A stretch of DNA of 64,000 nucleotides from the NCBI GenBank assembly GCA_903918045.1, contig CAIXCY010000220.1:1-64000 (forward strand). The letters run 5' to 3'. Both the position numbers and the translations under genes were made by a program. Under the pieces are notes generated by a model. The model was not told where the DNA came from. It saw only the letters and a list, made by a program, of their open reading frames with translations, and ran no database searches. Shown in pieces: positions 38,301-46,995 of the stretch. How positions within the stretch are numbered: the stretch's first letter is position 1; each line of letters starts with the position of its first letter. This DNA is from an uncultured Bacteroidia bacterium. Lineage in GTDB: Bacteria > Bacteroidota > Bacteroidia > Bacteroidales > Prolixibacteraceae.

Positions 38301-38520
38301 TTTAGGATTATTCTAAGCCCCAAAACGTTTAGGTTGGTCATTTTCGGATTCATCGGGGAATGAAAAGGTTCAGGAAGGTTCGCTTAGGATTAATTCAGCC
38401 TCCAATATATTCAGGAAGAATGGATTTCGATTAATCCGGGCACCAAAACGTTTAGCGAGGATAGTTTAGGATTAATCCGGACACGAGAACGTTCAAAAAG
38501 CTTGGTTTTAGGATTATGAC
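38301..38520. repeat. Degenerate 41-bp tandem repeat array (about 5.3 copies)
   Basis: Units begin at 38301, 38342, 38384, 38425, 38465 and 38506, spaced 40-42 bp. The best conserved part is TTTAGGATTAATCCG at the unit start, with CACCAAAACGTTTAG near the middle (units 1, 4 and 5 clearest: CAAAACGTTTAGG, CACCAAAACGTTTAG, CACGAGAACGTTCA). Units differ by many substitutions, so the array is old rather than a fresh slippage product. It carries no stop-free frame. Confidence 0.7.
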
Positions 38521-38538
38521 GAATATTTCTTTTTTAGA

Positions 38539-38609
38539 AAATCCCGTCAGGGATTTGATAGGGGTAGAAAGCGCCGTAGATATGAGAATCCTCGTCCCGG
38601 CGTGGACGA
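38539..38609. repeat. Pair of REP-like hairpins
   Basis: The first hairpin is AAATCCC-GTCA-GGGATTT (38539-38556), a perfect 7-bp stem; the second is TCGTCC-CGGCGT-GGACGA (38592-38609), a perfect 6-bp stem. The 35 bp between them (including AGAAAGCGCCGTAGATATGA) reads like the spacer of a REP-type bipartite element. Such elements are moved by RAYT transposases, one of which is encoded at 46510-46953, but a link is inferred only. Confidence 0.5.
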
Positions 38610-38619
38610 AATAGAAAAT

Positions 38620-41600
38620 TTAGGAGAATTGATTAATAATCGAACTTCTCTTTCTGATCCCACCCCAGGATAATGCGTAAATCCAGATTATTCCATTTAA
38701 TAATATTGTCGTAACAATCAGAAATACAATATATAATGAGCCTTTACCTCCGGAGGTACTGAAATTTGGAAGGACACTAACCGCAGCGGATAAAAATCCG
38801 ATCAGAACACCCCAGATCAGTAAAACTGCGTATTCCCAAACCAACAGATTAACGATCCGGCGCTTTGTAAATCCCAAAGCCAAGAGCAGGGCAATCTCTT
38901 TGCTCCGTTCCAGAATTGTACGTGCAAGGACAACAGCAAGTCCAACGGTGCCCAGGATTAATCCAAGCGCACCAAGTGCCAGAAAGATCGAGAGATACGT
39001 ATTCGCAACCGAATTAAACTCATTTAGGCGCTCACTGGCGGTGGTCATCTCCCAACCATAATCACGGAAAACGTTTTTCAGTTCATCACCTGCATCTATC
39101 TGAGACTCTTTTTTAACATCAATTAAAAACAGGCTTGAACCGCTGCTTGTCGGGAAATTCTTCAGGAAATTATTGGTGGAAATTAACACATACCCCTGAA
39201 ATATTGAGGGCGATAATCCTGCAATAAGTTTCAATCGCAGCGTGTCGCCCAGCTCATTCCGGTAAGTTAAGGTATCCCCGACATTCTTGCCTAGTCCCCA
39301 TTGGATAACTGTCTGATCTGCAATTGCCGGAATAACCCTGTTAAACGGTTCTTCCAGCGCTTCCCATACCTCTTTATTGCCGATTTCGGGGCATTTTGAA
39401 TCGAAGCTGAAGCGATCACGGAACAGAGCCGGATCAGCGCTCAGGATTGCGGGATTGGAGGCGCGGTTCAGATTCAGGCAACTCGCATCATCCCCGTCAA
39501 TCCGGCCAAACTGAGCAGCATTGAAAGGGGTGGTTATCCCCTCTTTTTTTAGATGTTCCTTGTCGTTCAAACTAAAAAGCACGGGTACTGAGGTCTCTGC
39601 GAAAAACTGAAATCCGCCGGTACCACTTCGCTGCTCATTTGCGTCGGACAATGCCCCTTCTGTGTTTGCCCCTGTTGAGATAACAAGAAAGGTTGAGAGG
39701 GCAAATAAAATAATTACGGTCAGGGAGCGCCTCAGGTTTTGAGACCTGTTCCTATTAATAAGTGTATCGAACGAAAACTCATTGACAACCTTCATGCGAT
39801 TACGTAGAAGTACATAATCGGCAAGAAGCAGCAATCCAACCAACATTAAGGCCCCGGAAATAAAAAAGAGCGATGGACTTAAGTTACCTGAGCCCGCCAA
39901 CTGAATACCGACCAAAGCCAGGGCCACACTTACCGAAAGAATCATTCCCCACTTCTTTGCACTTTTAATGATTGGCCTTATCTCAGATTCCTGTCCCCTT
40001 TGCAATTCCACTGCGTGACGTTTAAAACTGCGTGAGAGAACGAGCATAATGGTTAAAACAGACATTAAGACACTAATTGCCAAACCGGTTAGGAGGGTTG
40101 GCATTCTAATATCAATCACCAGAACCGAAGTTCGGACCGCACTCCACCAAAGTGTATTGAGGGCCACAAAGATTAGCTTGGTATAAATTACAGCCAAAAT
40201 CAGACCCAAGAGGCCGCCTGTCAAAGAAATAAGAATTCCCTCGGACAGGAAAAACCTTCGGATTTGATTTCGCGTAAACCCAAGCATCATTAAGCTTCCT
40301 AATTCAGACTTGCGATTTTCAAGATTTAGCAGGAATAATAAAGTCGTAAGGATAAGGGCTGCAACTAACAGAAAGAAACTAAGACCTAAAAAAAGCTGGC
40401 TAAAATCGACTCCGTTATGTGCCGCAATAAGCCCATTTTCACGAACAGCGGTAACCAAGATACCAAGATTGGCCGGTTTAACTGAGTCAGAAAAGCGGGT
40501 TTTGTATTCGGAATCGGTAAATACATTCTCATTTATTCGAATAGCAGTATAATTTCCAAACCTGTTACCCCAGATCTGAAGTGCTTTTTTGAGTGAAATA
40601 AATGCCTTGGGAGTCCCTTTGTATTTATTCCAGTATGCCTCATCCTTCGGGCGAATTGAGCCAAGGCTAATTGGAACGCCGGCCTCCCAGTCGCGACAAT
40701 GACCGGCATCCGACATTCCTGGAAGAGAAGGCATCAGGTCCCTGTCGCCATATTTTCCTTCGATGGGAACAATCTTTTGAACCACAAATTGAGTCCCCTT
40801 TTCAACCAGCTGACGCAATGGACCAATCTCATAATATTTCACCAGAAGGAGATCACCAACTTTTACGCCCAGATCAGACGCCACCCAATCATTAACTATT
40901 ATACCGTTATTATCCAGTGAATTATCATCTATTGTTGAGATGAATGAATAAGGTGTTGACTTCCCTGCATATTCGAGACTATTTGTAAAATACGTCAGAA
41001 CAGCATGAGATTGTCCGAATGATTCAAATGCTTTAATAATTTGATTATCAATAAAAATCCGCTCAGATGAAATCTCTGTTTCTTTCAACTTAGGCAATAC
41101 TTTTACCTTTAATCCGGCATCTTCAGGTGTAAAACAACTATTCAGGAGGTCAGTAATTTGTTTATCGTTAACCGATGGCGCCAAAATTAGAAGTCTGTTC
41201 GCTTTGCTGTTAAACTTCATCAGCGAGTTCAGTCTTGAAAGCGACAGGAAGAGATTATAGGGTGCAGTTTGGGCATTTTTAAGATTGAACAAGCCCATAT
41301 TCTGAGCATTCGCAATATCTTTGACTACAGCCCTAAATGAGACACTCGTTTCGGCATCGGATACAAATGGTGCATTCAGAGGTACCAGACTCCCCTTCCT
41401 GATTCGGACAATGAAATTATCCCCTTTCTTTAAATGAAGCCGTTCCGCAAGATTCAAACTAATCACAGCCTCATTATCACCTAAATCATAATATATTTTG
41501 GATTTGGAAATTTTATCAAACCGGGTGTCAACACCAGTTATCTGAACTTTATTGACGCGCTCAACTCCCCCCTCGGTAACAGCCATCCCATCCAGGATAA

Positions 41601-41862
41601 GTGCCGGTGCCACGTCAAATCCACCTTTTAGGGCAAGTTCTTTAGCGAGGTCAGCACGAAAATAGCGATCAACAGTTGTGACAACGTGGGTCATCATCCC
41701 TAACCGTAAAAAGGCGGACTGTTCAAGGCTGAAAGTAACCGAATCCCCGATTATAAGACCTCCTGTCAGAACCGCTGTACTTATTGCAACACCCAGCGCA
41801 ATAAGTATATTCGCTTTGATGTAGTAAGTTATAGTCTTAAAAATCAGCTTTAATTGCGTCAT
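38620..41862 (-). CDS. ABC transporter permease with two FtsX domains
   Basis: This 1080-residue inner-membrane protein is of the MacB/FtsX class, as a fused double permease: TM1 (about 17-40) and a large periplasmic domain, three TM helices of the first FtsX block (about 490-640), two further TM segments (about 665-715), another TM and second periplasmic domain, and a last FtsX block (about 955-1075). It partners with the ATPase whose stop overlaps its start by 4 bp. Such pairs perform mechanotransmission or lipoprotein/lipid work rather than simple transport. It is the last gene of the long minus-strand locus. Confidence 0.9.
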   Translation of the reverse strand: MTQLKLIFKTITYYIKANILIALGVAISTAVLTGGLIIGDSVTFSLEQSAFLRLGMMTHVVTTVDRYFRADLAKELALKGGFDVAPALILDGMAVTEGGVERVNKVQITGVDTRFDKISKSKIYYDLGDNEAVISLNLAERLHLKKGDNFIVRIRKGSLVPLNAPFVSDAETSVSFRAVVKDIANAQNMGLFNLKNAQTAPYNLFLSLSRLNSLMKFNSKANRLLILAPSVNDKQITDLLNSCFTPEDAGLKVKVLPKLKETEISSERIFIDNQIIKAFESFGQSHAVLTYFTNSLEYAGKSTPYSFISTIDDNSLDNNGIIVNDWVASDLGVKVGDLLLVKYYEIGPLRQLVEKGTQFVVQKIVPIEGKYGDRDLMPSLPGMSDAGHCRDWEAGVPISLGSIRPKDEAYWNKYKGTPKAFISLKKALQIWGNRFGNYTAIRINENVFTDSEYKTRFSDSVKPANLGILVTAVRENGLIAAHNGVDFSQLFLGLSFFLLVAALILTTLLFLLNLENRKSELGSLMMLGFTRNQIRRFFLSEGILISLTGGLLGLILAVIYTKLIFVALNTLWWSAVRTSVLVIDIRMPTLLTGLAISVLMSVLTIMLVLSRSFKRHAVELQRGQESEIRPIIKSAKKWGMILSVSVALALVGIQLAGSGNLSPSLFFISGALMLVGLLLLADYVLLRNRMKVVNEFSFDTLINRNRSQNLRRSLTVIILFALSTFLVISTGANTEGALSDANEQRSGTGGFQFFAETSVPVLFSLNDKEHLKKEGITTPFNAAQFGRIDGDDASCLNLNRASNPAILSADPALFRDRFSFDSKCPEIGNKEVWEALEEPFNRVIPAIADQTVIQWGLGKNVGDTLTYRNELGDTLRLKLIAGLSPSIFQGYVLISTNNFLKNFPTSSGSSLFLIDVKKESQIDAGDELKNVFRDYGWEMTTASERLNEFNSVANTYLSIFLALGALGLILGTVGLAVVLARTILERSKEIALLLALGFTKRRIVNLLVWEYAVLLIWGVLIGFLSAAVSVLPNFSTSGGKGSLYIVFLIVTTILLNGIIWIYALSWGGIRKRSSIINQFS

Positions 41863-42533
41863 TTTAGCATTCCGTTTTTTAAGTGATAAACCATGTCCAT
41901 CTGTGAAGCAAGTTCTGACGAATGGGTAACAAGAATAAGAGAGACGCCCTCTTCGCCACTGATATGGTTTAATAATTCTGCAAGATGGGAGGCATTTTGC
42001 TCATCAAGTGCCCCGGTTGGCTCATCGGCAAGGATTAGATGTGGTTTGTTGATTAATGCCCTTACAACGGCCGTTCGCTGGCATTCGCCCCCTGAAAGTT
42101 CCGATGGTTTCTGATATCGCAGCTCCCAGATTCCAACTTTTCGGAGTAAATGTTCGGCCCAATCCCTTTCAGCCTTTCCAATGATCTTTTTTAGCGGTAA
42201 AACAGGTAACATGACATTCTCCCAAAGGGTACACTGAGGCAAAAGGTGGTGCTGCTGAAATACGAAACCAAGCTCCTGGTTACGGAAATGGGCCAATTGT
42301 GTCTGCGAATACCCCTTGATTTTACTCCCCTTAAAGATGATCTCACCCGAATCGGGCTGATCCAGTGTACCTATCAAATTTAGGAGGGTCGTTTTGCCTG
42401 ATCCGCTCGGACCAGCAATGGCAATTTTCTGATTGATACTCACATCTAAATTAAGATCCTCAATAACCTTACGGAAATTGGGTTTAGCGGGATCACCATA
42501 ACCTTTGAAAATATTTTTAAGCTGAAGAATCAT
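41859..42533 (-). CDS. LolD/MacB-type ABC transporter ATPase
   Basis: This 224-residue cytoplasmic ATPase has Walker A AGPSGSGKTTLL, Q-loop in FVFQQHHLLPQ, ABC signature LSGGECQR, Walker B LILADEPTGALD and the His switch VTHSSE. The ADEPTGALD form is characteristic of the LolD/FtsE/MacB group that drives FtsX-type permeases. It is coupled to the double-FtsX gene by an ATGA overlap and sits 11 bp after the glycosyltransferase gene. Confidence 0.95.
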   Translation of the reverse strand: MILQLKNIFKGYGDPAKPNFRKVIEDLNLDVSINQKIAIAGPSGSGKTTLLNLIGTLDQPDSGEIIFKGSKIKGYSQTQLAHFRNQELGFVFQQHHLLPQCTLWENVMLPVLPLKKIIGKAERDWAEHLLRKVGIWELRYQKPSELSGGECQRTAVVRALINKPHLILADEPTGALDEQNASHLAELLNHISGEEGVSLILVTHSSELASQMDMVYHLKNGMLK

Positions 42534-42544
42534 TGTGCAATAAA

Positions 42545-43825
42545 TCAGAGTTTTTGATAGACTTCAATCATCTCTTTGGCATGATCGTGGATATTAAAAT
42601 GTACCTCTACCCCATTCCGTGCGGCCAGGCTCAGGTTATTCAGCGATTTGGAATCAGATAAACAAGCGGTTAAGGTGGCGCAAAGCGCCTCCGGTGTATT
42701 CGGCTCGTAGGTAACCCCTCCACCCGACAAACCTATTATTTCCGGAAAAGCACCCAGTGTGGGTTGAATTACAGGTGTACCAGAGGCCATTGACTCCAAA
42801 AGATACATGCCGAAGGCTTCACCATTTCGGACCGGGACAGAGACCACCGAAACACGTCTGAAAAACTCCATCCGGCCAGAATCCTCAAAATCATCCAAAA
42901 ATTCAACTTCTCCCATTAGATTCTCCTTGGCAATTCGCTTAATTATTGCTGCGATATATTTGGTGTCTGCTCCGGTTGAGCCACCTGTAAGAAATAGCTT
43001 TACATCATTGAAGGCTGTATTACGTTTCAATTGAATGAATGCATCAACCAAAATATCCAAACCATTTTCAGGACACATTCGCGATATATAACCAATGTTT
43101 CGCTTCTTCTCTTTTGTGGGTATAAACTCGTAATCTTCAGGATCGACGCCGAGATACAAACTCCTGATTTTTTCTGACGGGATATTCATTCTTTCTTCCA
43201 TTACTTTTGAGAAAAAATGACTCACTCCGATGAAAAGGTCGACATCTTTTGCTTTTTCGCTCATCAGTTTCCAGATCTGATTCTGAAAAGTGGGCTGCAT
43301 GGCATCAACCCACACATCCTCATCCTGCAGCGAACAGACAATCTTAACATTTAGCCGCTCCTTGATCCGGTGGGCCAATCCAAGCAACAGTGCGTTCGAG
43401 ATGTGAATGACATCCGGTTTACAATGTTCCTCCAACCAATCAACCAAACGTTCAAGCTCGTCATTCTGACTGCCATCCTCACCCAGTAGCATCGAAACAG
43501 TCATCTCCTCAAGTCCTCGGGCATTGGTCGAGCCGGCCTGCGATGCGGCCATTTTAAGGATCGGCTTTGAATTGAGAATCCGGTCAATCCATGCAGGTGC
43601 TTTTCGGAATATTGGATAAAGCTGTTTCAGATAGATACTTACAGCGCCATAAAATACCGGAATCTCCTCCAGGTCATGTTCATCTGAGAAAATTGGCAGA
43701 TACATCGGAATCTTTATGACCTGATGACCCTGCTCCCGGAGAGCGACCACCAATTTACTGTCGCGCAGGCAGTTACCACAATAAAAACTTCCTCCTGAAC
43801 CCGGAATAATCTGTACAATATTCAT
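42545..43825 (-). CDS. GT4 family glycosyltransferase
   Basis: This 426-residue GT-B enzyme has an N-terminal PGSGGSFYCGNCLRD motif with Cys16 and Cys19, unusual for GT4 and shared by a subgroup I recall next to FtsX-type ABC transporters. The donor-binding C-terminal half contains NIGYISRMCPENGLDILVDAF and the retaining-enzyme motif GEAFGMYLLESMASGTPVI with the Glu-x7-Glu pattern. Acceptor and sugar are unknown; a lipid or surface glycan is likely. It lies 24 bp after a beta-propeller gene. Confidence 0.88.
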   Translation of the reverse strand: MNIVQIIPGSGGSFYCGNCLRDSKLVVALREQGHQVIKIPMYLPIFSDEHDLEEIPVFYGAVSIYLKQLYPIFRKAPAWIDRILNSKPILKMAASQAGSTNARGLEEMTVSMLLGEDGSQNDELERLVDWLEEHCKPDVIHISNALLLGLAHRIKERLNVKIVCSLQDEDVWVDAMQPTFQNQIWKLMSEKAKDVDLFIGVSHFFSKVMEERMNIPSEKIRSLYLGVDPEDYEFIPTKEKKRNIGYISRMCPENGLDILVDAFIQLKRNTAFNDVKLFLTGGSTGADTKYIAAIIKRIAKENLMGEVEFLDDFEDSGRMEFFRRVSVVSVPVRNGEAFGMYLLESMASGTPVIQPTLGAFPEIIGLSGGGVTYEPNTPEALCATLTACLSDSKSLNNLSLAARNGVEVHFNIHDHAKEMIEVYQKL

Positions 43826-43849
43826 GGTATAGAAAAATTTAAATCAATA

Positions 43850-44959
43850 TTACTTTCCAAAGCAATAGATCGTACCATTCAAGGCACAGACCACCATCAG
43901 ATTTTCGATTACTGCAGGATTATGAAGAATTGAATTTCCGATCTCATATTTCCAGATCGGAGTACCGTCCGAAAGTCGGATTAATGCCAGATCACCTCGC
44001 ATATTGGCGGTCAGTATTTTATCCCTGATTATTACAGGTGATGCTTCAACCCGATTGCCTGTATTAAAATTCCAAATAAGTTTACCTGTCTGATTATCGA
44101 AGCAATAAATAAATTTATCCCGGTTGCCTGTTACAACCCTATCATCTGAGAATGAGGCCGAAGCAATAAAAGGCTGCTTTGCTTCCTTATTATCCCAGCT
44201 CCAGACTACTTTACCTGCATGTGTATCAACCTTCGAAAACTTACCATCATAGTCGCCAATATAGGCCATTTGATTATTTACGGGGCATGATCCGGCAACA
44301 TAGGTGGCGACATTAATTTTCGAATCCAATTTCCCACTGTTTATATCCACAATATGGAGAAACCCGTCACAACCCCCAAATATGGCTTTCCCATTAAAAC
44401 AGGCAGCTTCACCATTAATGAAATTATCAGATTCGTATTTCCACTTCATTATACCGGTCTGGGCATCCACACAATACAGATTGTAATCATAACTACCTAC
44501 AATTAAAAATGTTTTAGATTTTGATTTCCAATAATTTGCTGAACCCATAATTTGATTGTCAGTTTTGTATTTCCAAATCAGCGATCCATCGATAAGTTTA
44601 AGAGCATAAAGGTTGCCATCCAGGTTTCCAATAAAAATTTGATTATTCAGAATAAGGGCAGGCGCTTCGATTGAATTTTCAGTCTTATATTTCCAAAGTA
44701 ATTTTCCCTTAAGGTCCAAACAATAAATAACACCATCCGTAGCCCCTACAACAATCTTTCCTTCTGATATTACAGGTGCAGATTTAATATTATCACCTGC
44801 CTGGAAGCTCCAAAGAAGTTTAGGCTTATCTGGAAAATTTACCTGAGTGGCGCCTAAAAGGTCCTGACTTCCTCGAAAGTTACTCCATGAAGTGCTACTT
44901 TGACCCTTTGCATAATAAATTGAAATAAAAATTGAAATAAATAGATATAATACTTTCAT
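43850..44959 (-). CDS. Exported PQQ-type beta-propeller protein
   Basis: This 369-residue exported protein is built of seven to eight tryptophan-docking blades with repeats such as DGVIYCLDLKGKLLWKYKTE, DGNLYALKLIDGSLIWKYKTD and KFIYCFDNQTGKLIWNFNTG. A signal peptide (MKVLYLFISIFISIYYAKGQ) supports ATG 44959, 2 bp after the stop of the upstream flavoprotein; the longer frame from 44995 would overlap that gene. The fold is that of BamB and quinoprotein dehydrogenases, but no heme domain, dehydrogenase active site or PQQ genes are present, so a scaffold or partner role is more likely. Confidence 0.88.
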   Translation of the reverse strand: MKVLYLFISIFISIYYAKGQSSTSWSNFRGSQDLLGATQVNFPDKPKLLWSFQAGDNIKSAPVISEGKIVVGATDGVIYCLDLKGKLLWKYKTENSIEAPALILNNQIFIGNLDGNLYALKLIDGSLIWKYKTDNQIMGSANYWKSKSKTFLIVGSYDYNLYCVDAQTGIMKWKYESDNFINGEAACFNGKAIFGGCDGFLHIVDINSGKLDSKINVATYVAGSCPVNNQMAYIGDYDGKFSKVDTHAGKVVWSWDNKEAKQPFIASASFSDDRVVTGNRDKFIYCFDNQTGKLIWNFNTGNRVEASPVIIRDKILTANMRGDLALIRLSDGTPIWKYEIGNSILHNPAVIENLMVVCALNGTIYCFGK

Positions 44960-44961
44960 TT

Positions 44962-46506
44962 TTAGTTTTTTACAGATAAAGCACCCGTTGGGCATGCCTT
45001 TGCTACCAGCTCAGCAGTTTCGGCAAGTCCTGATTCGACAGATTCATTAAACGGAACACCAATCTGAACATCAAACCCGCGGCCAATATACGAAAATCCA
45101 AATTTTTCCTGATATTTTGAGGTCATACGAACACAGATACCACACTTGATGCACTTTAACGGTTCGAAAACTATTGAATTAGCAAAATGTTTGGTCATCA
45201 CCTTGCGCACATTTCCCGCATACCTGCGTTGGTTCGCATCATATTTACCTGAAAGATCCCTTAATTTGCAGTTATCCATATCCCTGCAATCGCAATGAAG
45301 GCATCGGTTGGCCTCAAGAATGGCTTCTTCCCTTGTATAACCATTTGATATAATGTCAATTGAATTGTCCCTTAATGAATTTGCCGATTCTTTTAAATAG
45401 TCGGAAATCTCCTTCTGAAAAAGTCGTCCAAAACGCGAATTAAATAATTTTGGCTCGCCTGTTGGTTCTTCGCCGGCCAGATATTGTTGCACTGACCATG
45501 CCACCTCTTTCCCCTGGCCAACTGAACGAACTGCCATCCTTGAAAAACGCAGGGTATTTCCAATTGCAAAAACCCCCTTTAATGAAGTTTCATAGCTGTT
45601 GTGCTTCGCTTCAATACCCTTTGGATTTGTCTGAAATCCCCAACTTCTCAATTCATCAACTATCGCACCGGTTGCTATAACTACGGCATCATATTGGTTA
45701 ACAATTTGTTGAAATAATGATTTATTAATTTCAGTTTCTCCTTTAAACAGAATACCGGTACTCAATATTGAATTGATCTCCCTGTCGAGAATTGATGCAG
45801 GCAACAATTCCGGATCGATATTGGTTCGAAGAAGTCCCCCGGGCTTATTTTCCCTGTCATATAATATAACCTGATAACCTTTTATCTGGAGATAATAGGC
45901 CGCAGATAAACCGGCTGGTCCGGCTCCGATTATGGCTACCCTTTTCCCGTTTAGAGGGTGTGGCTCAAATGGATGAATATCATTTTCATCGCCTACGAAT
46001 CTTTTCAGCAGACAAATTGACACCGAAGAATCGACTGTTCTCCGATGACATGCCCCTTCGCAGGGAGCCGGACAAATACGACCTAGCACTGATGGCAATG
46101 CAATATCCTGTTTAACAAGCCTTAAGGCCTCTTCAAACTTACCTGATGCAATTAAACGATTCATCCCGGGAATATCCATATGGGCAGGACAAGCCACCTG
46201 GCATGGTCCCTGGCAATCACCTACGTGTTCGCTTAAAAGGAGTTCCAAACCGGTCTGCCGGGCTTCCCTGATCTCCTCGTCTTCAGTTGTAATGGACATA
46301 CCTTCGGTCGCCTTCACGGAACAGGATGGAAATAAGCGGCCATTGGCATTATCTTTTACAAGACAGAGCATGCAGGAGGTAAAGTGTCCCAACTCCTCGT
46401 TGTAACACAATGAAGGGATTGTAAATCCTGCAATATTTGCAGCTTTTAACACAGATATGCCTTCTTCCGCAATTATTTCCTGACCATTAATTTTAATTTG
46501 GACCAT
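44962..46506 (-). CDS. Hybrid iron-sulfur flavoprotein (NuoG-type 2Fe-2S + GltD-type FAD), NAD(P) domain absent
   Basis: This 514-residue cytoplasmic redox protein combines, in order, a NuoG/HydA-type [2Fe-2S] domain (Cys34, Cys45, Cys48, Cys62), a GltD-like N-terminal Fe-S domain (His94, Cys98, Cys102, Cys106, then CPAPCEGAC near 145-153), an FAD Rossmann motif VAIIGAGPAGL (about 190-200), and a C-terminal cluster region (RCLHCDC, KCIKCGIC, CPTGAL). In GltD and NfnB a second NAD(P)-binding Rossmann domain separates the FAD motif from the GVFAxGD motif by nearly 290 residues; here the gap is about 118 and no second GGGNxA motif is seen. It probably exchanges electrons only through Fe-S centres, perhaps with the NuoE-NuoF protein. 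Confidence 0.85.
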   Translation of the reverse strand: MVQIKINGQEIIAEEGISVLKAANIAGFTIPSLCYNEELGHFTSCMLCLVKDNANGRLFPSCSVKATEGMSITTEDEEIREARQTGLELLLSEHVGDCQGPCQVACPAHMDIPGMNRLIASGKFEEALRLVKQDIALPSVLGRICPAPCEGACHRRTVDSSVSICLLKRFVGDENDIHPFEPHPLNGKRVAIIGAGPAGLSAAYYLQIKGYQVILYDRENKPGGLLRTNIDPELLPASILDREINSILSTGILFKGETEINKSLFQQIVNQYDAVVIATGAIVDELRSWGFQTNPKGIEAKHNSYETSLKGVFAIGNTLRFSRMAVRSVGQGKEVAWSVQQYLAGEEPTGEPKLFNSRFGRLFQKEISDYLKESANSLRDNSIDIISNGYTREEAILEANRCLHCDCRDMDNCKLRDLSGKYDANQRRYAGNVRKVMTKHFANSIVFEPLKCIKCGICVRMTSKYQEKFGFSYIGRGFDVQIGVPFNESVESGLAETAELVAKACPTGALSVKN

Positions 46507-46509
46507 TAA

Positions 46510-46953
46510 TTAATTTTCTAATAAATGTTTAGGATTATTAATGATGTATTGTCTAATTCTATAATATTCAGCATTATCACGGATAATATGATCATGGAAA
46601 CGAGGTTGCCAAATCGGTTTGCCCGGTGATTGTCGTAATTCATTAATTCGCCGGGCAGAAAAATTTTTTGAAGGCACGAACAAATTCGAATAATCCATAA
46701 TCCCATGAACGTGATTTGGCATTACCACAAATGCATCCAACCTAATATTTTGATAATGATTCGGTAAATCGAACCAACAACGATTTACGATGGCCCCAAA
46801 TTGATTTAAAACCATATTCCCATTTTTAACATATCCGAATAAATTATCACGATCTTGTGTACAAATTGCAATAAAATATGAACCTTCCAATTTGTAATCC
46901 CATCCTTTTAATCTGGCAGATTCAATACGATATTTATTGTTGTATAATGACAT
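46510..46953 (-). CDS. RAYT-type (IS200-like Y1) transposase
   Basis: This 147-residue protein of the REP-associated tyrosine transposase group (Y1_Tnp) starts RLKGWDYKLEGSYFIAICTQDR, has the HUH metal motif as His81-Val-His83 in VVMPNHVHGIM, and a tyrosine helix in WQPRFHDHIIRDNAEYYRIRQYI (Tyr130/Tyr131) ending NNPKHL. The stretch between HUH and WQPRF is only about 30 residues, shorter than the family norm, which usually carries an extra helix, so activity is doubtful. It sits inside the redox operon, 42 bp after the NuoE-NuoF gene and 3 bp before the flavoprotein gene. Confidence 0.9.
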   Translation of the reverse strand: MSLYNNKYRIESARLKGWDYKLEGSYFIAICTQDRDNLFGYVKNGNMVLNQFGAIVNRCWFDLPNHYQNIRLDAFVVMPNHVHGIMDYSNLFVPSKNFSARRINELRQSPGKPIWQPRFHDHIIRDNAEYYRIRQYIINNPKHLLEN

Positions 46954-46995
46954 CCAAATAATTACCGATTTTTATAAATAAAAAATACAAAATAT

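Larger units (their letters stand above)
38271..38619. other. 349-bp gene-free spacer with tandem repeats and REP-like hairpins
   Basis: This spacer lies between the ends of the convergent RND permease and ABC permease genes. It has no credible coding frame. Instead it holds an array of about five degenerate 41-bp repeats (38301-38520) followed by two short perfect hairpins (38539-38556 and 38592-38609), listed separately. No clear intrinsic terminator with a T-tract was found for the RND operon, so these hairpins may do that job. Confidence 0.75.
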
